Of a DNA stretch of 64,000 bases, positions 34,999 to 45,041 are shown in pieces. The position numbers and the translations under genes are program-made. Position 1 is the stretch's first letter. Every line of letters starts with the position of its first letter. A model generated the notes under the pieces. That model searched no databases, was not told the origin of the DNA, and saw only the letters and a program-made list of their open reading frames with translations. The DNA comes from JACKII01 sp965202745 (GTDB lineage Bacteria; Pseudomonadota; Alphaproteobacteria; Bin95): the NCBI GenBank assembly GCA_965202745.1, contig CBDBCB010000021.1, forward strand, positions 186,001 through 250,000. The letters are read 5' to 3'.

Positions 34999-36192
34999 AT
35001 GACCCATTCTAGCACCGGCCCCCGCAGCGAAGCCACCATGGCCTTGCCGCCTGGAACGACCATTCTTCAGGTTTTGCCTGCTATGGCGAACGGCGGGGTT
35101 GAGCGCGGCAGCATCGAAGTGGCTCGTGCCATCGTACAAGCTGGTGGGCGGGCGCTGGTGGCGTCTGCGGGTGGACCCAATGTTGCGCGTCTTGCCCGGG
35201 CCGGGGCGGAACATGTCGAGATGCCTCTGGCATCCAAAAAACCTTGGGTGATCGCCGCCAACCGCCGCCGCCTGCGCGCTCTGATAGCAGAGCAGAACGT
35301 ATCTCTCATCCATGCTCGCAGCCGGGCTCCGGCCTGGGCTGCAGGCCCGGCTTCGCGGAAAGCGGGTGTGCCCTTCGTCACCACCTATCATGGTTCGTAT
35401 AACGAGGGTTCCTGGTTCAAAAAACGCTATAACAGGATCATGGTTTCTGCTGACCGTGTGATCGCGATTTCGGCGTTCACTGCTGCTTTGATCCGCCAGC
35501 GCTACCGCACGCCGGATGCTGTATTGCGGGTTATTCATCGGGGTGCTGACCTGGAAGTTTATGCGCCGTCGGCCGTGGGTGCGGGCCGGTTGATGGCACT
35601 GCAACGCGCCTGGGGCATCCAGGAAGATACCAGGGTGATTTTGCTCCCCGCCCGGCTGACCCGCTGGAAGGGCCAGGGTGTATTGATCGATGCCTTTGCC
35701 CAATTGGTTCACCGCCGTGATATGACGGACATCGCTCTTGTGCTGGCTGGCGATGACGAAGGGCGGACGAACTATTTGCGGTCGTTGGATCGCCAATGCC
35801 GAAAGCTCGGTCTTTCGGGCAGGCAGGTAGTGTTTGCTGGCCAGTGCAACGACATGTCGGCGGCGATGATGCTAGCCGATATTGTTGTTTCTGCCTCTAT
35901 AGAGCCCGAAGCTTTCGGCCGGACGATGGCGGAGGCTGCAGCCATGGGCAAGCCGATCATTGCCTCGGAAATCGGCGCCGCGCCGGAAATTGTTCTGCCG
36001 GGCGAAACTGGTTGGCTGGTGCCGCCGGCAGATGCTTCTGCCCTGGCCGATGCCTTGGATGCGGCGCTATCCTTAACACAGTCCCAGCGGGCTGAGTTGG
36101 CCGCTAGGGCCCAGCAACGGGCAAAGAGCCTGTTTTCAGTTGAGGCAATGTGTGGGAAGACCCTGTCAGTCTACCGGGAACTTCTTGGCTAA
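34999..36192 (+). CDS. Glycosyltransferase family 4 (GT-B)
   Basis: ATG at 34999 follows AAAGGTGG. The 397-residue protein begins with a short polar tail then ILQVLPAMANGGVERGSIEV, the Rossmann start of GT4 enzymes. The C-terminal domain has ILLPARLTRWKGQGVLIDAF and the EX7E-type donor site around PEAFGRTMAEAAAMGKPIIA. It probably adds a sugar to lipopolysaccharide or an exopolysaccharide at the cytoplasmic face. It is followed by a GT9 gene 62 bp on, consistent with an LPS-core pair. Confidence 0.9.
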   Translation: MTHSSTGPRSEATMALPPGTTILQVLPAMANGGVERGSIEVARAIVQAGGRALVASAGGPNVARLARAGAEHVEMPLASKKPWVIAANRRRLRALIAEQNVSLIHARSRAPAWAAGPASRKAGVPFVTTYHGSYNEGSWFKKRYNRIMVSADRVIAISAFTAALIRQRYRTPDAVLRVIHRGADLEVYAPSAVGAGRLMALQRAWGIQEDTRVILLPARLTRWKGQGVLIDAFAQLVHRRDMTDIALVLAGDDEGRTNYLRSLDRQCRKLGLSGRQVVFAGQCNDMSAAMMLADIVVSASIEPEAFGRTMAEAAAMGKPIIASEIGAAPEIVLPGETGWLVPPADASALADALDAALSLTQSQRAELAARAQQRAKSLFSVEAMCGKTLSVYRELLG

Positions 36193-36254
36193 GCGTCTGG
36201 ATGGACCGATCGGGCCATGCTGCCCATCTTACCCTCAAATTCCGCAAAGTATGC

Positions 36255-37229
36255 ATGTCGATCTTGTTCATCACCTCCAATCCGCTTGGCGATGCCATTC
36301 TGTCGAGTGGTGCAATCCCATGGCTCGCCGGGAAGTTTCCGGATGAAAAGATCGTCGTCGTATGCAGTTCGGTTGCTGCGCCCCTTTTTCGCGCCATGCC
36401 GGAGGTCGAAGATGTCTGGCCAATGGACAAGCGGCCACGGGGCGGGCACTGGTGGCAGCTTTGGCGGCGTGCGGCAGGCCGACGCTGGCGCTATGTCTTG
36501 GATCTGCGGGGGTCGGCTATCGCCTATACCCTGCGCAGCCATGGCCGGAAGGTCACGAGGCCACCTGACAGCCGCTTGCGTCATCGTATTCTGCACCTGA
36601 CCGATGTGCTTGGTGCCTCCGCGCCCTTGGACCCGCGGCTTTGTATTCATGCGTCGGACCATGCCGATGCCGCCGCTCGGTTAGGCGGTCGAGGGGAGAG
36701 GCTGCTTTTTATTGGCTCGACGGCCCGCTGGATGGGAAAGGTCTGGCCTGCAGAGAGCTACATCGCATTGGTCAGGGCGCTAACCGGTCCAGGCGGCGAG
36801 CTGGCGGGAGCAAAGGTGGTGATTGCCGGTGCGCCTGGGGAAGAAGCAATGGCATTGCCGATCGTGCAGGCTTTGCCAGAAGGGCAGGCCGTCCTGGCAA
36901 TCGGGTGGCCCTTGCTAACGGTTGCAGCCGCGATTTCAAAGACTGAGATCTATATAGGTAATGACACGGGCCTGATGCACCTATCGGCGGCCGTGGGGGC
37001 ACCGACCTTGGGCCTTTTCGGCCCATCCCGTCCTGAACATTACGCGCCATGGGGCAGGCTCACAGACTTTGTGCGTTCAGGTGTACCCTATGAAACCATT
37101 GCAGCCACCCCTGGCTTCCCAGATCCCGCCTGCGGCAGCCTGCTTGCGGACATTCCCGCGGACAAAGTGGTTGATGCGGCGGTAGCTCTTCTGCAAAAGC
37201 GGGATGCCAGCGCCACCAATGACGGGTAG
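36255..37229 (+). CDS. Glycosyltransferase family 9 (heptosyltransferase-like)
   Basis: The start at 36255 gives MSILFITSNPLGDAILSSGA, the normal N-terminus of GT9 (ADP-heptose:LPS heptosyltransferase) proteins; longer frames upstream are not family-like. The C-terminal donor site includes IYIGNDTGLMHLSAAVGAPT and LFGPSRPEHYAPWG, both diagnostic. Length 324 residues fits. It likely transfers heptose or a similar sugar onto LPS inner core. Confidence 0.9.
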   Translation: MSILFITSNPLGDAILSSGAIPWLAGKFPDEKIVVVCSSVAAPLFRAMPEVEDVWPMDKRPRGGHWWQLWRRAAGRRWRYVLDLRGSAIAYTLRSHGRKVTRPPDSRLRHRILHLTDVLGASAPLDPRLCIHASDHADAAARLGGRGERLLFIGSTARWMGKVWPAESYIALVRALTGPGGELAGAKVVIAGAPGEEAMALPIVQALPEGQAVLAIGWPLLTVAAAISKTEIYIGNDTGLMHLSAAVGAPTLGLFGPSRPEHYAPWGRLTDFVRSGVPYETIAATPGFPDPACGSLLADIPADKVVDAAVALLQKRDASATNDG

Positions 37230-37318
37230 GCGACAACCTGCGCGAACTCTTTCCTTGCCCCAACAGGTGCCCTGCACCAAGTTACGGCCTTTCTAACTAG
37301 CCCTATGGAGACTGACGA

Positions 37319-39265
37319 ATGCCGGATTCCGCATTGCATCAGGTCACGATTACGCTGCCGGACGGCGCGACTTGCGCCTATGTGGCCGGCACTACCGTGG
37401 CCGAAGTCGCTGCTTCAATATCGAAAAGCCTCGCTAAACGAGCGATTGGCGCGAAAATTAACGGCCAAGTCCGCGACCTCTCTACGCCGCTGTCTGCCGA
37501 CTCGCAGGTCGCGATCATGATCCGCGACGATGAAGAAGCGCTGGAACTGATCCGTCACGATGCAGCCCATGTGATGGCCGAGGCCGTGCAGGAGCTCTAT
37601 CTCGGCACGCAAGTCACCATCGGTCCGACGATCGAGCACGGCTTCTACTACGATTTTGCCCGTGAAGAGCCATTCACGCCGGAAGATCTCGAAAAGATCG
37701 AAGCGAAAATGCGCGAGATCATCAAACGGGATGAGCCGTTCCTGCGGGAAGAATGGGATCGTGACGACGCCATCAAGCATTTCGAGGGTATGGGGGAGGC
37801 TTTTAAGGTTGAATTGATCCGTGATCTGCCGGATAGCGAGACGATCTCGATCTATCGGCAGGGCAAGTGGCACGATCTTTGCCGCGGGCCGCATCTGCCA
37901 TCCACGGGCCACGTGGGAACCGCGTTCAAGCTGCAACGGCTCGCTGGCGCCTATTGGCGAGGTGACTCCAACCGCGAGCAACTTCAGCGCATTTACGGCA
38001 CGGCCTGGCGAAACGACAAAGAACTGAAAACGCACCTGACCCAGCTTGAAGAGGCTGCCAAGCGCGACCATCGCCGCCTTGGCAGGGAAATGGACCTGTT
38101 CCATGTCCAGGAAGAAGCCGTGGGCAGCGTATTCTGGCATCCCAAAGGCTGGACGGTTTACCGGCTTTGCGAAGCTTACATGCGCAACCGGCTGGAACAT
38201 GGCGGGTATGTTGAGGTGAAGACGCCACAGCTAATTGACCGCGTGCTTTGGGAGCGTTCGGGGCATTGGGAGAAGTTCCGCGAAAATATGTTCGTCGCCG
38301 AAACGGATGACGAACGGGTCCTTGCTGTGAAGCCCATGAACTGTCCGGGGCACGTTCAGATATTCAACCAAGGCCAGAAGAGCTACCGCGACCTGCCCTT
38401 GCGGATGGCGGAGTTCGGTGCCTGCCACCGCAATGAATCGTCCGGTTCCATGCATGGCATCATGCGCGTGCGGGCTTTCACGCAGGACGACGCACACATC
38501 TTCTCGACCGAAGACCAGATCACGGACGAGACGCACACCTTCTGTGAGCTATTGCTGGCGATCTACAAGGATTTTGGCTTCGATGACGTCGTGGTCAAAT
38601 TCTCGGACCGGCCGGAAATCCGCGCCGGCTCCGATGAAACCTGGGACAAGGCAGAAGGTGCCTTGCGCGAAGCCATCGAAGCGGTGGGCCTGCCCTACAC
38701 CATGAACCCGAGTGAAGGCGCATTCTATGGGCCAAAGCTGGAATTTGTACTGAAGGATGCCATCGGCCGCGATTGGCAATGCGGTACTTTCCAGGTGGAC
38801 TTTGTCCTGCCGGAGCGCCTGGATGCGAACTACGTCGGCGAAGATGGCGAGAAGCATCGCCCCGTTATGCTGCATCGTGCGATTCTAGGTTCGTTTGAGC
38901 GTTTCCTGGGCATTCTTATCGAGAACTATGCGGGCAGGTTCCCGCTTTGGCTGGCGCCGGTGCAAACGGTCATCGCCACGATCACCAGTGATGCGGATGC
39001 GTACGCCGCAGAAGTTGCTGCTGCTTGCGTCAAGGCTGGGCTGCGTGTGGAAACGGATTTGCGCAACGAGAAGATCAACTACAAAGTCCGTGAGCACTCG
39101 GTGACCAAAGTACCAACGGTCCTGGTCGTTGGAAAGCGTGAGGCTGAAGAGGGAACGGTTGCGCTCCGCCGACTTGGCGGACGGGACCAGGAGGTGCTGC
39201 CGCTGGAGCAAGCCATCGCCGCCCTGATGGCTGAGGGGCAGATGCCGGGAAAGGAGATCGACTGA
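37319..39265 (+). CDS. thrS: Threonine--tRNA ligase
   Basis: A 648-residue class II synthetase with N-terminal TGS domain (VTITLPDGATCAYVAGTTVA), editing domain with the HDAAHVMAEAVQELY zinc-like motif, catalytic core (CHRNESSGSMHGIMRVRAFT, motif 2) and C-terminal anticodon-binding domain (LRVETDLRNEKINYKVREHS). GGAG precedes the ATG. It is followed with a 1-bp overlap (TGATG) by a VOC protein and then infC, a common pairing of thrS and infC. Confidence 0.98.
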   Translation: MPDSALHQVTITLPDGATCAYVAGTTVAEVAASISKSLAKRAIGAKINGQVRDLSTPLSADSQVAIMIRDDEEALELIRHDAAHVMAEAVQELYLGTQVTIGPTIEHGFYYDFAREEPFTPEDLEKIEAKMREIIKRDEPFLREEWDRDDAIKHFEGMGEAFKVELIRDLPDSETISIYRQGKWHDLCRGPHLPSTGHVGTAFKLQRLAGAYWRGDSNREQLQRIYGTAWRNDKELKTHLTQLEEAAKRDHRRLGREMDLFHVQEEAVGSVFWHPKGWTVYRLCEAYMRNRLEHGGYVEVKTPQLIDRVLWERSGHWEKFRENMFVAETDDERVLAVKPMNCPGHVQIFNQGQKSYRDLPLRMAEFGACHRNESSGSMHGIMRVRAFTQDDAHIFSTEDQITDETHTFCELLLAIYKDFGFDDVVVKFSDRPEIRAGSDETWDKAEGALREAIEAVGLPYTMNPSEGAFYGPKLEFVLKDAIGRDWQCGTFQVDFVLPERLDANYVGEDGEKHRPVMLHRAILGSFERFLGILIENYAGRFPLWLAPVQTVIATITSDADAYAAEVAAACVKAGLRVETDLRNEKINYKVREHSVTKVPTVLVVGKREAEEGTVALRRLGGRDQEVLPLEQAIAALMAEGQMPGKEID

Positions 39266-39696
39266 TGAAGAAGCGTGAAGGCGACCCCTGGAAGCCAGCC
39301 CCCGCATACTCCAAGGACCTGGGCGGCCTGAACGTAAATCTTTTGGTGCAGGATATGGCTCGGGCGACAGCGTTCGCCCGGGATGTCCTCGGCGCGACTG
39401 TGGTCTATGAAGATCCCGATTTTTCGGCGGTTGAGGGGTTTGGCAGCCGCTGGTGCCTGCATGCCGATCACACCTACAATAACCACCCGCTGGCAGGCTC
39501 TTTGGCAGACACCCCGGTTCGGGGCATCGGTGCCGAACTTCGGCTGATGGGCTGTGACCCGGACGCGGCGGAGGCGCGAGCCCGTCAAAACGGCTACACC
39601 GTGCTGGCTGGCTCGCTGGACAAGTCGCACGGGATGCGGGAATCCTATTTGCTTGACGCTGATGGCTATTGCTGGGTTCCAAGCATTACACCTTGA
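39265..39696 (+). CDS. VOC (glyoxalase/bleomycin-resistance fold) protein
   Basis: A 143-residue protein with the paired beta-alpha-beta-beta-beta pattern: GLNVNLLVQDMARATAFARD, GFGSRWCLHADHTYNNHPL and LRLMGCDPDAAEARARQNGY. The C-terminus SYLLDADGYCWVPSI is the usual end. VOC proteins bind a metal and act on small molecules (dioxygenases, lyases, epimerases); the function here is unknown. It starts inside the thrS stop codon, so it is co-translated with thrS. Confidence 0.82.
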   Translation: MKKREGDPWKPAPAYSKDLGGLNVNLLVQDMARATAFARDVLGATVVYEDPDFSAVEGFGSRWCLHADHTYNNHPLAGSLADTPVRGIGAELRLMGCDPDAAEARARQNGYTVLAGSLDKSHGMRESYLLDADGYCWVPSITP

Positions 39697-39702
39697 CCTG
39701 CA

Positions 39703-39726
39703 AACGCCACTTGCGTTGGTTTTTTC
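39703..39726 (+). terminator. Terminator after thrS/VOC
   Basis: AACGC/GCGTT stem with 5-base loop followed by GG and six T. Confidence 0.6.
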
Positions 39727-39879
39727 TGCGCTAATTTTAGGCTGCGTTAAGAGCGGTAGCGACAGAAAGCCGTTCTTAGCCTATCATTAGCAATTGATTG
39801 CAACAGTGTTCGCCTGCGGCTACATGCGAAAGCCAGCGAACCTAACGAATGGAGACGCCTCATCGCACGAGGATCGAAC

Positions 39880-40398
39880 ATGGTGCCGCCCGTAAAGGAC
39901 GGCCCAAAAGTAAACAACGACATCATGGCGCGCTTGGTCCGCCTGGTTGGTGCTGAAGGCGAAATGCTTGGCGTGTACAAGCTGGATGATGCGCTGCGTG
40001 AAGCAGAGCGCTCTGGGTTGGATCTTGTCGAAGTTTCGCCTAATGCAGAGCCGCCGGTCTGCAAAATTCTCGATTACGGCCGCTTTAAATACGAAGCTCA
40101 GAAGAAAAAGAATGAGGCTCGTAAAAAGCAAAAAGTGATTGAGGTCAAAGAGATCAAGCTGCGTCCTGCGATTGAGCAGCACGACTACGACATCAAAATG
40201 CGTGCGGTGCGCAAGTTCCTGGAAGAAGGCGACAAGGTGAAAGTCACCTTACGTTTCCGTGGACGGGAAATGGCACACCAGGATTTGGGCATGCGCGTTC
40301 TCGAACGCGTGCGCGACGATCTTGGTGAAGAGGTAAAGATCGAATTGGCCCCCCGATTGGAAGGCCGCCAGATGATTATGGTGATGGCGCCGCGCTAA
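39880..40398 (+). CDS. infC: Translation initiation factor IF-3
   Basis: A 172-residue IF-3 from the ATG: N-terminal domain (LVRLVGAEGEMLGVYKLDDA), lysine-rich linker (YEAQKKKNEARKKQKV) and C-terminal domain (VKVTLRFRGREMAHQDLGMR) that binds the 30S subunit and checks the start codon. In frame upstream is ATC at 39862 (IARGSN), five bases after GGAGAC. IF-3 genes commonly use rare AUU/AUC-type starts for autoregulation, so 39862 may be the real start. A strong terminator follows; rpmI and rplT are not next to it. Confidence 0.96.
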   Translation: MVPPVKDGPKVNNDIMARLVRLVGAEGEMLGVYKLDDALREAERSGLDLVEVSPNAEPPVCKILDYGRFKYEAQKKKNEARKKQKVIEVKEIKLRPAIEQHDYDIKMRAVRKFLEEGDKVKVTLRFRGREMAHQDLGMRVLERVRDDLGEEVKIELAPRLEGRQMIMVMAPR

Positions 40399-40425
40399 CG
40401 CAGCCCAGACAGCCGGAAACCTAAA

Positions 40426-40463
40426 GAAAGGCCCCCTGCAGCGAATGTTGCAGGGGGCCTTTC
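40426..40463. terminator. Strong bidirectional terminator
   Basis: A 15-bp perfect stem, GAAAGGCCCCCTGCA with its complement, 8-base loop. It lies between convergent infC and the indolepyruvate oxidoreductase gene; A and T flanks suit both strands. Confidence 0.88.
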
Positions 40464-40467
40464 TTGG

Positions 40468-43400
40468 CTACTCGGCAGCCATGGCTGTTGCCGCTTGCGG
40501 ATTGCGGAAGTTTAGCCAGAGCGCTTCTTCGTTCGCCTTCGCATCTTCCACATGACGCAACTTCACATGGCCATAGCCGCGAATGTGCTCCGGAATGCTG
40601 GCAATTCCCACAGCATAGCGATGATTGGCGCTGGAGAGCGAGGCCAACAGGTCACTCACAGTTTTTTCGTACTCGCCGATCAGCCTGCGCTCCATACGGC
40701 GTTCTTCGGTACGGCCGAAAACATCCAGCGGTGTGCCCCGCACGAAGCGCATCTTTGCCAGCCAGCCGAAGACTTTCAGCATTTTTGGGCCGTAGGTCTT
40801 CTTGGCCTGCTCTCCCGTGATGGGGTCCGTCTTGGATAGGATTGGCGGCGCCAGGTTGAATTCCAGCTCGTAGTCTCCCTCGAACTGGGCTTCCAGGGCT
40901 TCTTTGAACGCCGGTGCTGTGTAGAAGCGGGCGACCTCGTACTCATCCTTATAGGCCATCAGTTTGAAGTAGTAGCGCGCCACAGCTTCGGTCAGGCCTT
41001 CACCTAACCCTTTGGCTTTCTCAGCCTCCCGCACCTGTTCGACCAACCGCGTATAGCGTTTGGCATAGCGGGCATTTTGGTACTCAGTCAGAAATGCCAC
41101 GCGCTTGGCGATCACATCGCCCAGCGTCTGTGCAATTTCGGGCGCGCCGGCGGCTTTCTCGCTACCCAGCACATCCATCACCAAGCCAATATTTGCAGCG
41201 GCAGCGCGGCCCCAATTGAAGGCCTTTTTGTTGGCTTCAATCGCGACTTCATTTAGCTCGATTGCCCGCATAATCGACTCGACGGACAGCGGGATCATGC
41301 CTTTCTGAAAGGCGTATCCCATGATGAACATGTTGGTGGCGATGCTGTCGCCCATCAGTCGGGTGGCGATGTCGGTGGCTTCCAGGAAGTCTACCCCATC
41401 ATCGCCTACGGCACTGGAGATGCGGCCCATAATCTCTTCAGTCGGAAACTTGAAATCCGGGTCGCGGGTAAAGTCGCCGGTGAAGGTGCGATGGCTGTTC
41501 ACCACGGCTTTGCTGCCGCGGGCCAGCTTCGAGACCGTATCGGCCTGACCGGAGACCACAAGATCGCAGCCGATCAGCGCCTTGGCACCGCCTGACGCGA
41601 TGCGGACCGCGTGTAGCTCTTCCGGTGTGTTTGCGATGCGCAGATGGCTCCAAACCGCACCGCCCTTCTGCGCAAGTCCGGTCATATCCATTGCAGTCGA
41701 GGCCTTGCCCTCGACATGCGCAGCCATCGAAATCAGCGCGCCAATGGTGATGACGCCTGTACCACCGATGCCGGTGATGATGATGCCGTAGGGCTCATCT
41801 GTGCCTGGGATGTCAGGCATTGGCAGCAGATGAGGCGGCTCTACCCCTTCGACGCCCTTGGACTTGCGCGGCTTGCCGCCTTTTACGGTGACGAAGCTGG
41901 GGCAGAAACCTTTCAGGCACGAGAAATCTTTGTTGCAGGACGATTGATCAATTTTGCGCTTGCGGCCAAATTCTGTATCGATCGGTGTGACGGAGACACA
42001 GTTCGATTTAACGCCACAATCGCCGCAGCCCTCGCAGAGGGCTTCGTTGATGAACACGCGCTGGTCGGGATCTGGGAACATGCCACGTTTGCGGCGGCGG
42101 CGTTTCTCCGCGGCGCAGGTCTGGACATAGACAATCGCTGTCACGCCTTCGACATCGCGCAGGTCACGCTGAACCTTGTCCAATTCGGCCCGCTCAAAAA
42201 CTTTTGTGCCTGGTGGCCAGGTGGCATTCTCAGGCAGTTCTTCTTTCTCGTCAGCAATAATGGTGACGCTTTTCACCCCTTCGGCCCAAACCTGATGAGC
42301 CAGGGCTACGGGGTCCAGTGGCCCGTCATGGGTTTGGCCGCCGGTCATGGCGACGGCGTCGTTATAGAGGATCTTGTAGGTAATGTTGGTCCCGGCTGCG
42401 ACCGCTGCCCGGATCGCCAGCAGGCCTGAGTGATAATAGGTGCCATCGCCCAGGTTCTGGAACAGGTGCTTGGTCTCGACAAACGGTGCCTGGCCGGTCC
42501 AATTCACGCCTTCCGCGCCCATATGGGTGAAACCTGCTGTCGAGCGGTCCATCCACTGCGCCATGTAATGGCAACCGATACCGGCCCCTGCGCGCGAGCC
42601 CTCTGGTACCTTGGTCGAGGTGTTGTGCGGGCAGCCTGAGCAGAAATACGGGGTGCGCACCATACTGGGCGGTTGGTTGCCACCGGTCGCACTGGCGATG
42701 GCTTCCAGCTTGGCAACCCGCTCGCCGATGTGGGCGCGCAGGCCGCTTGGCACGGCATCAGTGTCTAACAACTGGGCGATAACACGCGCAACCAAGCCGT
42801 GTGTCAGCTCGCCATTGGTCGGGAATAGTGGCGCGCCTTTCGCGTCCTTCTTGCCGATGATATCGGGCCGACGGTCGGCAGGCAGGCTATAAAGCCCATC
42901 TTTCAACTGCCACTCCATCAAGGAGCGTTTTTCCTCGACCACCAGCAGTGTTTCCAGGCCTGATGCGAACGCCCTTGCGCCCTCTGTGTCCAGTGGCCAA
43001 GTCATCACCACCTTGTAAACGCTGAGGCCGATTTCCGCAGCAGTGGCCTCGTCGATGCCCAACTCATCCAGCGCCTGACGGACGTCCAGGTAGGATTTAC
43101 CACTAGTGACGATGCCGATCCGCCGGCGCGGACCGCTCCAGGTGACCCGGTCCAGGCGGTTCGCGCGGGCATAGGCCAGTGCAGCCGGCAGCTTGTATTT
43201 GTGTAGCAGTTCTTCCAGTGCCAGGAACTCCGCTACGATCAGCTTGGAGTTCAGACCTTCCGGCGGTATTTCGAAATCGGTCGGAATGATGGGCTGCACC
43301 CGGTCCGGATCAACGGAGACCGTTGCCGCGCTGTCCACCGTCTCGCCAATGCACTTGAAACCGCTCCAAAGGCCGGAGAACCGGCTCATGGCAAAGCCGT

Positions 43401-43980
43401 GAATGCCCATGTCCAGGAATTCTTGGACACCGGACGGTGCAATTACGGGGATGAAGGCGTCTACAAAGGCGTATTCGCTCTGGTGGGCCGTGGTTGACGA
43501 CTTGGCCATATGGTCGTCGCCGGCAAAGGCCAGCACGCCGCCATGCTGTAAGGTGCCGGCTGCGTTTGCATGTTTGAAAGCATCGCCGGAGCGATCCACA
43601 CCCGGACCTTTGCCATACCAAATGCCAAAGACACCGTCATACTTGCCGTCGCCATAAAGCCCGGCCTGCTGTGATCCCCAAACAGCTGTTGCTGCCAAAT
43701 CCTCGTTAACGCCAGGGCGAAAGAGGATTTGGTTTTCCTTCAGGTGCTTGTTGGCACGGGTCAGTTGTTGATCGTACCCACTCAGTGGTGAGCCGCGGTA
43801 TCCCGTAATGAAGCCCGCGGTGTTCAAACCGGCTTTTAAGTCCCGTTTGCGCTGGTCAAGCGGCAGGCGAACCAGGGCCTGGGTCCCTGTCATAAAGACG
43901 TGACCGCTCTCAGCCGTATATTTGTCGTCCAGGGAAACGCTAGCGAGCTTCGGGGCAGCAGTCGCACCAGTTTCAGCCAT
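40468..43980 (-). CDS. Indolepyruvate:ferredoxin oxidoreductase, single chain
   Basis: A 1170-residue fusion of alpha and beta subunits. The N-terminal part has thiamine-diphosphate enzyme motifs (FITGYRGSPLSGYDQQL, KGPGVDRSGDAFKHANAAGT), a second TPP segment (HMGAEGVNWTGQAPF, NLGDGTYYHSGLLAIRAAVA), then a cysteine cluster EALCEGCGDCGVKSNC for [4Fe-4S], and a C-terminal gamma-type domain (GIGGTGVITIGALISMAAHV). This alphaproteobacterial type oxidatively decarboxylates aryl- or branched 2-oxo acids to acyl-CoA, passing electrons to ferredoxin. Intact over 3.5 kb. Confidence 0.95.
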   Translation of the reverse strand: MAETGATAAPKLASVSLDDKYTAESGHVFMTGTQALVRLPLDQRKRDLKAGLNTAGFITGYRGSPLSGYDQQLTRANKHLKENQILFRPGVNEDLAATAVWGSQQAGLYGDGKYDGVFGIWYGKGPGVDRSGDAFKHANAAGTLQHGGVLAFAGDDHMAKSSTTAHQSEYAFVDAFIPVIAPSGVQEFLDMGIHGFAMSRFSGLWSGFKCIGETVDSAATVSVDPDRVQPIIPTDFEIPPEGLNSKLIVAEFLALEELLHKYKLPAALAYARANRLDRVTWSGPRRRIGIVTSGKSYLDVRQALDELGIDEATAAEIGLSVYKVVMTWPLDTEGARAFASGLETLLVVEEKRSLMEWQLKDGLYSLPADRRPDIIGKKDAKGAPLFPTNGELTHGLVARVIAQLLDTDAVPSGLRAHIGERVAKLEAIASATGGNQPPSMVRTPYFCSGCPHNTSTKVPEGSRAGAGIGCHYMAQWMDRSTAGFTHMGAEGVNWTGQAPFVETKHLFQNLGDGTYYHSGLLAIRAAVAAGTNITYKILYNDAVAMTGGQTHDGPLDPVALAHQVWAEGVKSVTIIADEKEELPENATWPPGTKVFERAELDKVQRDLRDVEGVTAIVYVQTCAAEKRRRRKRGMFPDPDQRVFINEALCEGCGDCGVKSNCVSVTPIDTEFGRKRKIDQSSCNKDFSCLKGFCPSFVTVKGGKPRKSKGVEGVEPPHLLPMPDIPGTDEPYGIIITGIGGTGVITIGALISMAAHVEGKASTAMDMTGLAQKGGAVWSHLRIANTPEELHAVRIASGGAKALIGCDLVVSGQADTVSKLARGSKAVVNSHRTFTGDFTRDPDFKFPTEEIMGRISSAVGDDGVDFLEATDIATRLMGDSIATNMFIMGYAFQKGMIPLSVESIMRAIELNEVAIEANKKAFNWGRAAAANIGLVMDVLGSEKAAGAPEIAQTLGDVIAKRVAFLTEYQNARYAKRYTRLVEQVREAEKAKGLGEGLTEAVARYYFKLMAYKDEYEVARFYTAPAFKEALEAQFEGDYELEFNLAPPILSKTDPITGEQAKKTYGPKMLKVFGWLAKMRFVRGTPLDVFGRTEERRMERRLIGEYEKTVSDLLASLSSANHRYAVGIASIPEHIRGYGHVKLRHVEDAKANEEALWLNFRNPQAATAMAAE

Positions 43981-44084
43981 TATCAGTCTCTCGTCTGGTT
44001 AGGGTCGGAATTGGCTTTTCAATATAGGCAATGGTGTCGGGGGAGGGTACCATTCTTTACAAATATCCACGGAGGACGCCTAGA

Positions 44085-44957
44085 ATGAAGCTTGGTTTGC
44101 GGTATTTTAATACCGGAAAGTACGCCAGCGGTATGGCGAAAGCCGTCGAGTTAGTGCAGGCAGGGGAGGCCGTTGGCTTCGAAAGCGCATGGACTGTCGA
44201 GCACACGATTATCCCGGAAGGCTACGAGTCCAGCTGTCCCTATTCCGAGTCTGGCAAAATGCCGGGCATTGATGCGCAAACTGACTTGCCTGACCCGCTT
44301 ATCTGGATGAGCTATGTCGCGGCAACGACTACCAAGATCAATCTTGCAACCGGCATTCTGATCCTGTCCCAGCACTCACCGGTCGTGTGCGCCAAGCAAG
44401 TTGCCACCTTGGATGCGGTCAGTGGTGGCCGGGTTCTCCTTGGCATTGGTGTTGGCTGGCTGCACGAAGAGTTTGAGATCATCGGTGCGAATTTCGACGA
44501 GCGGGGGCCGCGCTGTGATGACTATATGAAAGCCATGCGGGCGCTCTGGCAGATGGAACGGCCCAGTTATGACGGGCAATTCGTGAAATTCGACGGGGCT
44601 TACTGCATGCCGAAACCGGCAAATGGCACTGTGCCCTTAATTGTCGGCGGTCATTCCAAGGCAGCGGCCCGGCGGGCTGGACGGCTGGGCGACGGCTTCT
44701 TTCCGGCGCGCGGCTCATCCGGGGAATTGTTCCAAATCGCACGTGAAACCGCAATTGAGCATGGCCGCGATCCGGCAGAAATAGAGTTCACGGCCAGCTT
44801 GCCGGACGACCTGGACGAGCTTCCGGCTCTAGCGGCATTGGGTGTGAAGCGCATTCTGGTGCCCGTTACCGGGGCAGCAGGCCTCGCGCGCCGCATTCGT
44901 GGCCCGGAGGATTTGGAAACTTGGCGGGACGTGATCGAAAAGTACGCTGATTTGTAG
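44085..44957 (+). CDS. LLM class F420-dependent oxidoreductase (TIGR03619-like)
   Basis: ATG at 44085 follows ACGGAGGA. The 290-residue protein starts MKLGLRYFNTGKYASGMAKA and has FESAWTVEHTIIP, NLATGILILSQHSPVVCAKQ and GGRVLLGIGVGWLHEEFEII, matching the shorter LLM subgroup predicted to use F420. It lies divergent from the indolepyruvate oxidoreductase with 104 bp between. Substrate unknown. Confidence 0.85.
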   Translation: MKLGLRYFNTGKYASGMAKAVELVQAGEAVGFESAWTVEHTIIPEGYESSCPYSESGKMPGIDAQTDLPDPLIWMSYVAATTTKINLATGILILSQHSPVVCAKQVATLDAVSGGRVLLGIGVGWLHEEFEIIGANFDERGPRCDDYMKAMRALWQMERPSYDGQFVKFDGAYCMPKPANGTVPLIVGGHSKAAARRAGRLGDGFFPARGSSGELFQIARETAIEHGRDPAEIEFTASLPDDLDELPALAALGVKRILVPVTGAAGLARRIRGPEDLETWRDVIEKYADL

Positions 44958-45041
44958 GTTCGACCATCGTATTGCTGTTTTCGGGTGGCGATGGGACTAA
45001 GAACGGACCAAGTTTGACGTTCACTGGCACGAGGATATTCC

